This document shows positions 29,147 to 37,419 of a stretch of DNA of 43,246 nt, one piece after another. Both the position numbers and the translations under genes were made by a program. Position 1 is the first letter of the stretch. Each line of letters starts with the position of its first letter. The stretch spans positions 1 to 43,246 of the forward strand of contig JAQWOM010000045.1 of NCBI GenBank assembly GCA_029245865.1, read 5' to 3'. The stretch comes from Planctomycetota bacterium. GTDB taxonomy: Bacteria; Planctomycetota; B15-G4. The notes beneath the pieces are model-generated. The model saw only the letters and a list, made by a program, of their open reading frames with translations, searched no databases and had not been told where the DNA came from.

Positions 29147-31018
29147 ATGGATAAGCAGCGGCTGCCCATCGCGCTCGTTCTGAGCATGTTGTTCTTGCTG
29201 TGGTACCTGGGCCGCTTTGCGAAGCCGCCCGAGGAGCAGCAAGTCCCACCAGCGTCCAGCGTCGCCGCTGGCGAGGTGTCGAGCGGCGGGGCCTCGCAGC
29301 AGGCAAGGGACGTTCCGCGTTCCGGGCAGAACGAGCCCTTGCGGGACAACGTGGGACGGTCTCGAGACCCGGCACCCGTGATGGCGTCCGGGGCTCCGGC
29401 TCAAGAGATCAGCTTCGAGACGTACGACACCCTCGGAGTCTGGCAGGCGCGTGGCGCCTCGCTCCGCCGTCTGGACTTGCGTGATTACCATGTGACGCCT
29501 CATGACCCGGCTCCGATGCCGTTGCTCGGGGAGATCGACGGAAACCTCGGCAGTTTCTTGCTGCGGGATGGGAGTGGGCGTTACGGCCTCGATCAGATCA
29601 ACTGGAACGTCGAGCAACGTAAGAACTCGAGCGGAGTGCTCGAGATCGTCTTTAGCCACGAAACCGCCGACGGCTATCTTTTCCGTCGTACCGTCACGAT
29701 GTTTGACGATCCGGCGCAGCCGCACACCTTCGGCATGGTGCTGGAAGTGAAAAACGTCGGGGAGGCACGCAGCGACCCGATGACTCTCGTGCAGCAAAGT
29801 GCGCGCGGCCTGGTAGACGAAGAAGCGGGCTCCGCATTCTACGGACAGCCCACGGCGTTGGCGGTGGTGCAGAGAGCGCCGCATGAACCCGAAGTCGTGA
29901 AATGGGAGGGCAGCAGCCTCACCGGAGACTCGCGACGAATTGACGAAGGCGAACGCGTGATCGCCGCAGGAACGATCACGAACTATTTCAGTTCGATGAT
30001 GCTCCCCAAGGGTGAGACGCGTGTTGGGCAGGTCGTTCCGTTGGCCGTGGACGACATGCTCAAGCTCGAACGCCATGTGCAGGCCAAGAATCCCATCGAC
30101 GAGCGTGGGGCCGAGCGCTTGCGCATGGAAATGAGGTCTGACACGACGCCGGGAGCAGCTGTAGAACTGCAACTCTGGGTGCCCGCGCTGAACTCAGGTG
30201 AGTCTGAATATTTCGACTTCGATGTTTACAACGGTCCACAGGCACTCGAGACGGCTGCGCTGCCCGGTTACAGCTTCTTGGGCCCGGTGATCGAATCGGC
30301 CTATGGCAACTGGGCCTGGATCAACAAGACCCTGCTGCAGACGCTGCGCTTCTTTCACTCGCTCATTGGCAACTGGGGTGTCGCGATCATCCTTTTGACG
30401 TTGTTGGTGAAGACGCTGCTGTTCCCGCTTAATCGTAAGCAGCAGACGAGCATGACGCGTTATTCGACGGTCATGGCCAAACTGAAACCACAGCTCGACG
30501 AGTTGAAGGCCAAGTACAAGAAGAACTCAAAGAAGTTCAACGAAGAGCAGATGAAGTTGCTGAAGGCAGAGGGTGCTTCACCTCCACTCGGAGGTTGCTT
30601 GCTCACCTTCTTGCAGTTCCCGATCTGGATTAGCTTGTTTCAGATTCTCGGAACGTCTATCGAACTGCGCCAGGCTCCCTTTGTCTTCTGGATCGATGAT
30701 CTGGCGCGGCCTGATGCCATGCCTTTCGGTTTCTTTGGGCTGGCGACGATCAACTTGCTGCCGTTGCTCATGGCGGCCGCCACCACGGTGCAGATGCGAT
30801 TCCAGGCCAAGCCGGCCGATGCGCAGCAGGCTCAGACCCAGAAGATCATGGGCCTGATCATGCCCATCTTCATGCTGTTCTTCCTCTACAGCTACTCCTC
30901 TGGCCTCTCGCTTTACATCTTCACCTCGTCGTTGATCGGTATCTTTGAGTTCCAGGTGATCCGTCGAATCTGGCCCGTTCCAGGTCAGCCAGGTAGTCCA
31001 GCCGCCGCGAAGGCCTGA
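29147..31018 (+). CDS. yidC: YidC membrane protein insertase
   Basis: YidC inserts and folds inner-membrane proteins, alone or with SecYEG. The 623-residue protein has an N-terminal membrane helix (IALVLSMLFLLWYL), a large periplasmic beta domain (about 75-370) typical of Gram-negative YidC, and the conserved five-helix core: GNWGVAIILLTLLVKTLLFP, NRKQQTSM, a cytoplasmic coiled coil (AKLKPQLDELKAKYKKN), GGCLLTFLQFPIWISLFQIL, and the last helices near PIFMLFFLYSYSSGLSLY. It is followed 4 bp later by an SGNH hydrolase gene and then mnmE. In many bacteria yidC and mnmE are neighbours; the insertion of a hydrolase gene between them is the odd part. Confidence 0.97.
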   Translation: MDKQRLPIALVLSMLFLLWYLGRFAKPPEEQQVPPASSVAAGEVSSGGASQQARDVPRSGQNEPLRDNVGRSRDPAPVMASGAPAQEISFETYDTLGVWQARGASLRRLDLRDYHVTPHDPAPMPLLGEIDGNLGSFLLRDGSGRYGLDQINWNVEQRKNSSGVLEIVFSHETADGYLFRRTVTMFDDPAQPHTFGMVLEVKNVGEARSDPMTLVQQSARGLVDEEAGSAFYGQPTALAVVQRAPHEPEVVKWEGSSLTGDSRRIDEGERVIAAGTITNYFSSMMLPKGETRVGQVVPLAVDDMLKLERHVQAKNPIDERGAERLRMEMRSDTTPGAAVELQLWVPALNSGESEYFDFDVYNGPQALETAALPGYSFLGPVIESAYGNWAWINKTLLQTLRFFHSLIGNWGVAIILLTLLVKTLLFPLNRKQQTSMTRYSTVMAKLKPQLDELKAKYKKNSKKFNEEQMKLLKAEGASPPLGGCLLTFLQFPIWISLFQILGTSIELRQAPFVFWIDDLARPDAMPFGFFGLATINLLPLLMAAATTVQMRFQAKPADAQQAQTQKIMGLIMPIFMLFFLYSYSSGLSLYIFTSSLIGIFEFQVIRRIWPVPGQPGSPAAAKA

Positions 31019-31022
31019 GTCC

Positions 31023-32000
31023 ATGCCGAGCAAGTCATCACGCCCGCAAAAGTCTCGTGTGTTGCTGATGGCGATTGTGCTGCTTCTCGGTTGGGGTGCT
31101 TGGCGGTTGACGGAGGGCGGCGCGCCTGACTTTGAAGACCTGGCGATCCGGCCCTTGCCGTACGTGAACTACGGATGGAAGCCGAATCGAACCCGTCAGG
31201 GAGAGCTGGTCCGGTCGTCGAACTCGGATGGCTTTCGTGGGCCTGAAATCGAGCGTCCGAAGCCAGAGGGTCGTTTCCGTATTGTTTGCCTGGGTGGGTC
31301 GACGACCTACACCTCCTTCGTCAATGACGATGAGACTTACCCGGTTCTGCTTGAAGCGGAACTGCGTGAGGCACGCCCCGACCTCGACGTCGAGGTGATC
31401 AATGCGGGCGTTGAGTCCTACACCTCGGCCGAGAGCCTGGCGAATCTGGCCTTTCGATGCCTGGACTTCGAGCCGGACATGGTGGTGATCTATCACGCGG
31501 CCAACGACTTCCGCCCGAGACGCTACCCGGATTTTGATTCCGCCTACACGCCCTATCGCAAGGTCTGGGATGGGGCGACTGACGAGTACGTGAAGCAGGG
31601 CGGAGAGTTGGGAGGCATCAACGGGTTCATTCAACATCCCCCGAGTTCAGGCCAAGAGACGCCCACTGAGCAGGCAGAGAACGCAAGCCGAGCCGGCACA
31701 GAGGCCTTCCGCCGTAATCTGGTGAGCCTCATCGGGGTGGCACGAGCCCATGAGATCCAGCCGGTGTTGGTGACACTTGCTTGGAGTGACTCCGATTGCC
31801 CGCCGGGCTTGGCCGCAGGTATCCGCGAACACAACGAAGTCATCCGGGAAGTGTGCGCAGAGCAGCAGGTGCCTTGTCTCGACTTTGCACCTCTCATGGA
31901 GCAGGGTGGTGAGCTTTGGCAGGACGCGGTCCATGTGACCCCGGCTGGCGCTGAGGTCAAGGCACAGCTCATCGCGCAGGAGTTGCTCGGACAGCTGTGA
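31023..32000 (+). CDS. SGNH/GDSL-type hydrolase, membrane-anchored or exported
   Basis: The 325-residue protein has an N-terminal hydrophobic segment (VLLMAIVLLLGWGAW) that could be a signal anchor. It carries the SGNH motif set: block I CLGGSTTY (S93), block II NAGVESYTS, block III YHAANDF and block V DAVHVTPAG (D301, H304). The Ser-Asp-His triad and the Gly/Asn oxyanion residues are all visible, so it is probably an active esterase or O-acetyl hydrolase in the envelope. It lies between yidC and mnmE, overlapping mnmE by GTGA. The substrate is unknown; glycan or peptidoglycan deacetylation is possible. Confidence 0.88.
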   Translation: MPSKSSRPQKSRVLLMAIVLLLGWGAWRLTEGGAPDFEDLAIRPLPYVNYGWKPNRTRQGELVRSSNSDGFRGPEIERPKPEGRFRIVCLGGSTTYTSFVNDDETYPVLLEAELREARPDLDVEVINAGVESYTSAESLANLAFRCLDFEPDMVVIYHAANDFRPRRYPDFDSAYTPYRKVWDGATDEYVKQGGELGGINGFIQHPPSSGQETPTEQAENASRAGTEAFRRNLVSLIGVARAHEIQPVLVTLAWSDSDCPPGLAAGIREHNEVIREVCAEQQVPCLDFAPLMEQGGELWQDAVHVTPAGAEVKAQLIAQELLGQL

Positions 32001-33367
32001 GCAGTGCGCCGGCGCCGACGGACACGATCGTAGCGCCTTGCACGGCTGCAGGTGTCGGAGAGCGGGCCATTGTTCGTTTGTCCGGAAGCAAGGCGCGCTC
32101 TCTGGCGTTCTCGACACTGTCTCTGGAATGCAAGCCAGAGCCGGGCTGCGTGGTGCCGGCGACCTTGTCACTGGCCGAGGGAGCTCCGTTGCCAGTCGAG
32201 GTGTTGTCGTGGTGGGCGCCGCGTTCACTCACAGGCGAAGACGTCGTCGAAGTCCATTTGCCTGCCTGGCCGGCCGTTGTCACGGAACTGGTGCGGCGCT
32301 TTGTGGCCGGAGGAGCTCGCCCAGCAGCACGCGGCGAATTTGCGCGTCGAGCTCTGGTGCTGGGCAAGATGGACTTGCCCGAAGTGCTTGCGCTCAAGCG
32401 TTTGATGGAAGCAGCCACGGCTGAGGATGCTGCAGAAGCAGCCCAAGACCTGATTCATGGAGAGACCGCTGAGCGAGGGCACTTGCGCTCGGCCTTGCTC
32501 GACGCGCTTGCACTCATTGAAGCTCATGTCGACTTCGAGGAAGAGGACACCGAGGAGGTCGGCGAGAAAGAGCTGCTGGCGTCTTTGAACCGCGTACGCA
32601 CATGTGCAGAGAACCTGGGGAAACGTGGCCGTGTTGCCCCGCTGCGTGATGGCGAAACCGATGTGGTCTTGTTCGGTCCGCCCAATGCAGGCAAGTCACT
32701 CTTGTTCAGCGTGCTGTGTCCAGGGGCACGCACGACGATCTCACCGGTTGCAGGAACGACACGCGATGCCCTTGAGGCACGTGTGAGTCGAGCAGGGCGG
32801 AGCTTTCGCGTGCTCGATGGACCGGGAATCGTTTCGGGTTCGTCTGATGCCGCGACGATCGGTGCCGTGGACCGACTTGCCATGCAGCGCTTTGTCGCAA
32901 CATTGCCGTCGCATGCCGTGATGTTGCTCGTCGACGATGCGGCGTGCCCTGTGGACCGGGAGACCCGTTCGACACTCGTGGGCATGATCGGGTCCAGGCG
33001 GTGTGTCTCGGTACTCAACAAGATGGACCTCTTGGAGTCAGGCCTCTCTGATGCTGGAGGAGGCCAGGCAGTGCATGTCTCGGCGTTGCGTGCGCTTGGC
33101 CTCGATGAGTTGTGGGAGGCAATCTTTGCTGCCTCGCCCTCAGGAAGCGCGCCCGACCTCGCGTCACGCGCTGATGTCGATGCTGCGTCGGCCATTCTCC
33201 CTGTGCTTGCCAGCACCGCCGACCTACCCCTCGAGGGCGCCTTGCCCTTGCTGTCCTGGGCACTTCGTGACGCCTTCAGAATTCTTGAAGAAGAGGACGA
33301 TCAGTTGCTGGACGTGCAAGAGGAGATCCTGGACCGCATTTTTTCGGAGTTTTGCGTCGGGAAGTAG
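31997..33367 (+). CDS. mnmE: MnmE tRNA-modification GTPase
   Basis: MnmE works with MnmG to add the (carboxymethyl)aminomethyl group to U34 of certain tRNAs. The 456-residue protein starts at GTG 31997, overlapping the previous stop. The N-terminal folate-binding domain begins with DTIVAPCTAAGVGERAIVRL, followed by a helical domain. The G domain has GPPNAGKS (K233), the G2 region ISPVAGTTRD, LDGPG as G3 and NKMD (341-344) as G4. The C-terminus FCVGK carries the conserved catalytic Cys (C453). Length matches the family. MnmG is not in the window. Confidence 0.96.
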   Translation: MSSAPAPTDTIVAPCTAAGVGERAIVRLSGSKARSLAFSTLSLECKPEPGCVVPATLSLAEGAPLPVEVLSWWAPRSLTGEDVVEVHLPAWPAVVTELVRRFVAGGARPAARGEFARRALVLGKMDLPEVLALKRLMEAATAEDAAEAAQDLIHGETAERGHLRSALLDALALIEAHVDFEEEDTEEVGEKELLASLNRVRTCAENLGKRGRVAPLRDGETDVVLFGPPNAGKSLLFSVLCPGARTTISPVAGTTRDALEARVSRAGRSFRVLDGPGIVSGSSDAATIGAVDRLAMQRFVATLPSHAVMLLVDDAACPVDRETRSTLVGMIGSRRCVSVLNKMDLLESGLSDAGGGQAVHVSALRALGLDELWEAIFAASPSGSAPDLASRADVDAASAILPVLASTADLPLEGALPLLSWALRDAFRILEEEDDQLLDVQEEILDRIFSEFCVGK

Positions 33368-33417
33368 CCAGGGCGTCCGGGTGACTCGGCCTGGACTCCG
33401 GGTAGACTGTTGATGAG

Positions 33418-35442
33418 ATGTCCAAGAGGCGCCAACAGCCCGACGAGCGTCGCACGCAGGCAGAGCCTGTGAGGCGACTCGAGCGAGACGTGCGGATTGA
33501 GACGGGTGAGTACCAGTCCGAGTACCCACCTCTCTCGGCAGAGCGCGAAGCCTATTTGCAGGAACCGTCCGGGGGGCACGCCGAGGCTTCGGTGTTCGTT
33601 CACGTCGGCTCGATCATTGATGGCTACCGGATCAAGCGACAGATCGGACGCGGTGGTATGGGTGTCGTGTTCGAAGCCGAACAGATCTCTTTAGGCCGTA
33701 CGGTTGCGCTGAAAGTCCTGCCGCCCTCGGCTTGGCACAACCAGCGCGCGATGGATCGCTTTCGTGGCGAGGCCACGGCGGTTGCGAGGCTCTCGCATCC
33801 GCGCATCGTGAGTGTGCACGGATTCAACGTTGCCGAGGGAACCGGTTACCTGGCCATGGAGTATGTCGAAGGACTCGACATGTCCGAAGTCATCGATCGG
33901 CTCAAGGCGGCTCGGACGCACGGGCGTCGCTTTGTACGCATCTCGGGTCCACATCTCGATCAGGACATCACCAAATGGGCAGGTGGTCGCAAGCTCATGG
34001 GCACGATGCCGGGTGATCCACGCATCCGGAAAGGCATCGTGATCGATTTGCGTAACCCGTTCCCGATGATGGCTGCGATCATTGCCGATGTTGCTGACGC
34101 CCTGCGCCATGCGCATGCCCACGGAGTTATCCACCGGGACTTGAAGCCAAGCAACTTGCTTCTCGACCGAGAGGGGCGCATCAAACTGACCGACTTCGGT
34201 TTGGCCAAGAGGTCCGACGCTGTCTCGGTGACTGAAACCGGAGACTTCGTGGGTTCTCCGGCTTATGTGAGCCCCGAGCAGGCTTCCTCTCGGCGGGCGC
34301 GCGTCGATGAACTGACCGACATCTATTCGCTTGGTGTGACTCTCTACGAATGCGTCACCTTGCATCAGCCGTTTGTTGGCAAGAATGTTGCGGTGACCCT
34401 TCGGAACATCCTGACCGGGGATCCGCCAGCACCAAGCAAGTTGGCACCGCGTATTCCACGTGAACTCGAGACGATTGTGCTCAAGGCGATCGAGCGAGAT
34501 CCGCAAAGGCGCTACGAGACGGCCGAGGAGCTTGGCGATGATCTGAGGCGGTTCTTGAACTTTGAGCCCATCGCTGCTCGTCCACTGGGTCGTGTTGCAC
34601 GATTCTGGCGTGCTGTGCGTCGCCATCGCGTGGCCTTGTCGCTGGGCATCATGGGGGCGTTGATCGTGACGCTGGTTGGCGTGCTTGCAAGCAACTTGGC
34701 CGACGGCAGTGAACGTGACGACATCGTTCGGCGCATTCTCGCCCAGGGCGGCCAGGAAAGTGGAGGGTCAACCGACGTTTCTGAGTTGCTCGCCCAGCTA
34801 TCGACCGCAAAAACTTCACTCGAAATTCGCTATGCAATCGAAAACGTTTCGATCGAAGCGCAGCGGCTTCTGGACAATGCCGATCATGCGAGGTTGATCG
34901 AATTGCTGGCAGTCATGGATGCGCAAGCAGGTCTTCTTGATTGGCGCCCTGACGAGCGAAGCCTTCTTGAGACCAACGTGAGAGGTGTGAAGATTGGTTT
35001 GAGTCGTGATTTGCACCGGAGGCTGCTGGCCGAGGATGGCGACCCACGCACCGAACGCCGGTGGTTGGCTGCACTGGAGAGGCTGCTGAACGATCAGGAT
35101 TGGCAGGTGTGCAAGAATGCGGCCGTCGCATTGGGAGATCTCGCGGCCCTGTCGTCGCTGGGGGCCTTGCAGGATGCGTTGACCATGCGTGTGGAGACAC
35201 AGGGCAAGCTGGCTCTGATTCGCGCGTTGCGGGAATACGCACATCAAGATGCGGTGCTGCTCTTGGCTGGCGAACTGCGTTCGCCGGACCCCTGGGTGCG
35301 CCTGGCCGCGCTTGACGCACTCGCTGCGCTGAATCCGCCCGACCTGATTGATCTGATCGCCCCGCTCTCGCGCGATTCGGAGGATTGGTTGCGGTATCGC
35401 TACGAAGGAGTCAGGGAGAGTCAGCGGGGTGAGTCGCCATGA
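33418..35442 (+). CDS. Membrane Ser/Thr protein kinase with C-terminal HEAT-like repeats
   Basis: This is a 674-residue Hanks-type kinase of the PknB group. After ~65 polar residues the kinase domain has GRGGMG (77-82), VALK (K99), HRDLKPSN (H239-R240-D241), DFG (D259) and SPE in place of APE, so it should be active. About 55 extra residues (162-216, including DITKWAGGRK and DPRIRKG) lie between the hinge/alpha-D region and alpha-E. One membrane helix (about 405-425, LGIMGALIVTLVGVLAS) separates it from a periplasmic part with HEAT-like pairs (WQVCKNAAVALGDLAALSSL; WVRLAALDALAALNPP). Its stop overlaps the ATG of the ligand-binding lipoprotein gene (ATGA, 35439-35442). Confidence 0.93.
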   Translation: MSKRRQQPDERRTQAEPVRRLERDVRIETGEYQSEYPPLSAEREAYLQEPSGGHAEASVFVHVGSIIDGYRIKRQIGRGGMGVVFEAEQISLGRTVALKVLPPSAWHNQRAMDRFRGEATAVARLSHPRIVSVHGFNVAEGTGYLAMEYVEGLDMSEVIDRLKAARTHGRRFVRISGPHLDQDITKWAGGRKLMGTMPGDPRIRKGIVIDLRNPFPMMAAIIADVADALRHAHAHGVIHRDLKPSNLLLDREGRIKLTDFGLAKRSDAVSVTETGDFVGSPAYVSPEQASSRRARVDELTDIYSLGVTLYECVTLHQPFVGKNVAVTLRNILTGDPPAPSKLAPRIPRELETIVLKAIERDPQRRYETAEELGDDLRRFLNFEPIAARPLGRVARFWRAVRRHRVALSLGIMGALIVTLVGVLASNLADGSERDDIVRRILAQGGQESGGSTDVSELLAQLSTAKTSLEIRYAIENVSIEAQRLLDNADHARLIELLAVMDAQAGLLDWRPDERSLLETNVRGVKIGLSRDLHRRLLAEDGDPRTERRWLAALERLLNDQDWQVCKNAAVALGDLAALSSLGALQDALTMRVETQGKLALIRALREYAHQDAVLLLAGELRSPDPWVRLAALDALAALNPPDLIDLIAPLSRDSEDWLRYRYEGVRESQRGESP

Positions 35443-36548
35443 AGGCCCTGTTGATGTCGTTGGCGCTCTTGTGTGGGGCCTGCGGTGGGCCTGAGCCTGC
35501 GATCGGGGTGCTGCTTCCAACCACAGGGCCTGCGGCCGAGCTTGGCGAAGAGGCCATGGCAGGGCTGATGTTGGCCGTGAATGAGCTCCCCCCGGGCAGT
35601 CGGCCTCCGTTGATTTTTGCTGACAGTGGTGGAACGCCGGCCATGACGACAGCGGCCTATGACTCCTTGGTTGATCAGGGGGCGAACGTGGTCATCGGAC
35701 CACTCAAGACAGAGTGCGCCCTGGCGGCGTCGGTTGTCTCGCGTCGACGTCGTGTGCCTTTTCTCTCTCCCTCTGCGACAGGCGACGAGGTGACCCGCAA
35801 CAACGGGTATGCCATGCGCTTTTGTGCGGGTGATGCAGATATGGCCCGCGCCTTGGCTGTGCATGCCCGCTATTCAGAGCGCTTGTCCCGCGTGGCGGTG
35901 ATTGTTGATCTTTCGAGTCGTCACAGCCTCGATTTCGCGGAAGCTTTTTCGCGTGAGTTTCATGTTCGTCGAGGTCGGATCATGGGAGAAGTCACCTTCC
36001 ACCCCGGGGATTCCGACCTGGGCTCCCTCCTCGACCGGGCTGCTGAGGAAGATGTTGAGGGGGTGCTGATCATGGCTTCGCATGACGACGTGCTCCGCAT
36101 GGTGGAGGGAAGCCGCTCGCCCGAGGCAGCTGAACTGGTCCTTCTGGGCGCCGCCGAGTGGGAGGGGGCTGCGCTGGAGGCGGCCTTGGTGAATCACCCC
36201 GGGGGGGCCTGGCGGGTCAGCCACTTCCATCCCGACGAAGCACGTGCGGAAGCCGACGGTTCTGCCGCTGTGGCGGCTTTTGTGGCTGTTTATGAGGAGG
36301 AATTCGGGAAGCCACCTTCAGATGTCGCTGCTTTGACCTATGACGCGACACGGGCGGTCCTCTCGGTCTTCGATCCCCGTGCGGAGGGTTCGGAAATGGC
36401 CGAGCTTCTGCGCAGAATCCAGTATTTCGTAGGAGTGACGGGGACAGTGCACATGGATGCAGGGGGGCGCCCTCGGGGAAAGAGTTTTGTCCTCGAGCAG
36501 TCACACGAATCCCATGGATCGGCCTTTTTCCAGCGTCTAGGCGACTGA
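35439..36548 (+). CDS. Periplasmic ligand-binding (Leu/Ile/Val-receptor-type) lipoprotein
   Basis: The 369-residue protein starts with a short signal sequence ending at C15 (LLCGAC; an imperfect lipobox). The mature part follows the type I periplasmic-binding fold of the LIVBP/receptor family: AIGVLLPTTGPAAELGEEA, GANVVIGPLKTECALAASVV, VPFLSPSATGDEV, YAMRFCAGDADMARAL and VAALTYDATRAVLSVF. No permease or ATPase gene is adjacent, so it is probably not part of an ABC importer here. It is translationally coupled to the membrane kinase, which suggests it senses a ligand for that kinase; this is inference. A similar fold occurs in LpoA-type envelope regulators, an alternative reading. Confidence 0.82.
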   Translation: MKALLMSLALLCGACGGPEPAIGVLLPTTGPAAELGEEAMAGLMLAVNELPPGSRPPLIFADSGGTPAMTTAAYDSLVDQGANVVIGPLKTECALAASVVSRRRRVPFLSPSATGDEVTRNNGYAMRFCAGDADMARALAVHARYSERLSRVAVIVDLSSRHSLDFAEAFSREFHVRRGRIMGEVTFHPGDSDLGSLLDRAAEEDVEGVLIMASHDDVLRMVEGSRSPEAAELVLLGAAEWEGAALEAALVNHPGGAWRVSHFHPDEARAEADGSAAVAAFVAVYEEEFGKPPSDVAALTYDATRAVLSVFDPRAEGSEMAELLRRIQYFVGVTGTVHMDAGGRPRGKSFVLEQSHESHGSAFFQRLGD

Positions 36549-36580
36549 TTTCGAACACACCACGCGTTTGGTTTGAAGCT

Positions 36581-36609
36581 TTCAGATGCCCTAGATGTTG
36601 TGTGATACT
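36581..36609 (+). promoter_or_regulatory. Candidate promoter upstream of nrdR
   Basis: TTCAGA (36581-36586) and GATACT (36604-36609) are spaced 17 bp, and TG at 36601-36602 gives an extended -10. Each hexamer matches four of six consensus bases. It lies 57 bp before the nrdR start. No canonical NrdR box is visible here. Weak evidence, by eye only. Confidence 0.3.
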
Positions 36610-36666
36610 GGGCCACGGCTAGGCACGTAGTGAAAAGCCAAACGCAGAGTCGGAGAGGACGACGGG

Positions 36667-37419
36667 ATGCGCTGCCCGTACTGCAAGCAAAATGACGACC
36701 GCGTCGTGGATTCCAGGACCTCCGGAGAGGCGGATGTCATTCGCCGTCGCCGCGAGTGCCTCGAGTGCGGCGGTCGTTTCACGACCTACGAAAAAGCGGG
36801 CGAGGCCACGCTTCGTGTGGTGAAGAAGGACGGCTCTCGGGTTCCTTTTGACCGAGAGAAGCTCCTGGAGGGTCTGCTCGTGGCCTGCCACAAGCGGCCC
36901 ATCGAGACCAGCACGCTCGAGAGCATCGTCACGGACATCGAGAGCCAACTGCACGAGATGTTCGACAAAGAGGTGGCCAGCAAGTTCATCGGGCACCTGA
37001 TCATGGAAGCTTTGCGAGGCCTGGATCAGGTGGCCTACGTTCGATTTGCGAGCGTTTACCGCGAGTTCAAGGACGTGAACCAGTTCCTGGATGAACTGAA
37101 GCCTTTGCTGGGCATCGGAGATGCGGATCGAGGCGGCTCCCGCCCCCAGAAGGAGTCCGACCCAGGAGGGCCAGGTGCTTTGGATGGGGCACAGCCTGCC
37201 GCAGATCTGTCGCCCGGGGATTCATCGGACAACGAATCGAATGCCGAGCCGAAAGGGCCAGACGGTGGATTCCAGGGTGTCCGTCGCGGGCTTTCTGTCG
37301 ATCGGGACCCGGCGGAGGTCGCTGGCAGCAGTGGTGTGTCCGCAAAGGGTGCCGTTGATTCGTCCGCCACCGGTGCGCAGGCTGCTGTTGATGGAGGGCT
37401 GCGTGCGCCGGAACGTTGA
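36667..37419 (+). CDS. nrdR: NrdR ribonucleotide-reductase repressor with a C-terminal extension
   Basis: NrdR is a nucleotide-sensing repressor of ribonucleotide reductase genes. The zinc ribbon has C3, C6, C31 and C34 with the VVDSRTS and ECGGRFTTYE motifs; the ATP-cone spans about 49-139 (VVKKDGSRVPFDREK to AYVRFASVYREFKDVNQF). The normal protein is ~150-160 residues, but this one is 250: residues ~152-250 are a low-complexity Gly/Ser/Asp/Pro-rich tail. The tail could be a real disordered extension, or the reading frame could be retained because it overlaps the next gene by 29 bp. GAGG lies about 9 nt before ATG 36667. Confidence 0.94.
   Translation: MRCPYCKQNDDRVVDSRTSGEADVIRRRRECLECGGRFTTYEKAGEATLRVVKKDGSRVPFDREKLLEGLLVACHKRPIETSTLESIVTDIESQLHEMFDKEVASKFIGHLIMEALRGLDQVAYVRFASVYREFKDVNQFLDELKPLLGIGDADRGGSRPQKESDPGGPGALDGAQPAADLSPGDSSDNESNAEPKGPDGGFQGVRRGLSVDRDPAEVAGSSGVSAKGAVDSSATGAQAAVDGGLRAPER

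Noticed and set aside
36549..36666. NrdR box upstream of nrdR
   Set aside because: I looked for an ACACWATATATWGTGT-like palindrome; only partial ACAC and TGTGT fragments occur and they are not arranged as a palindrome.
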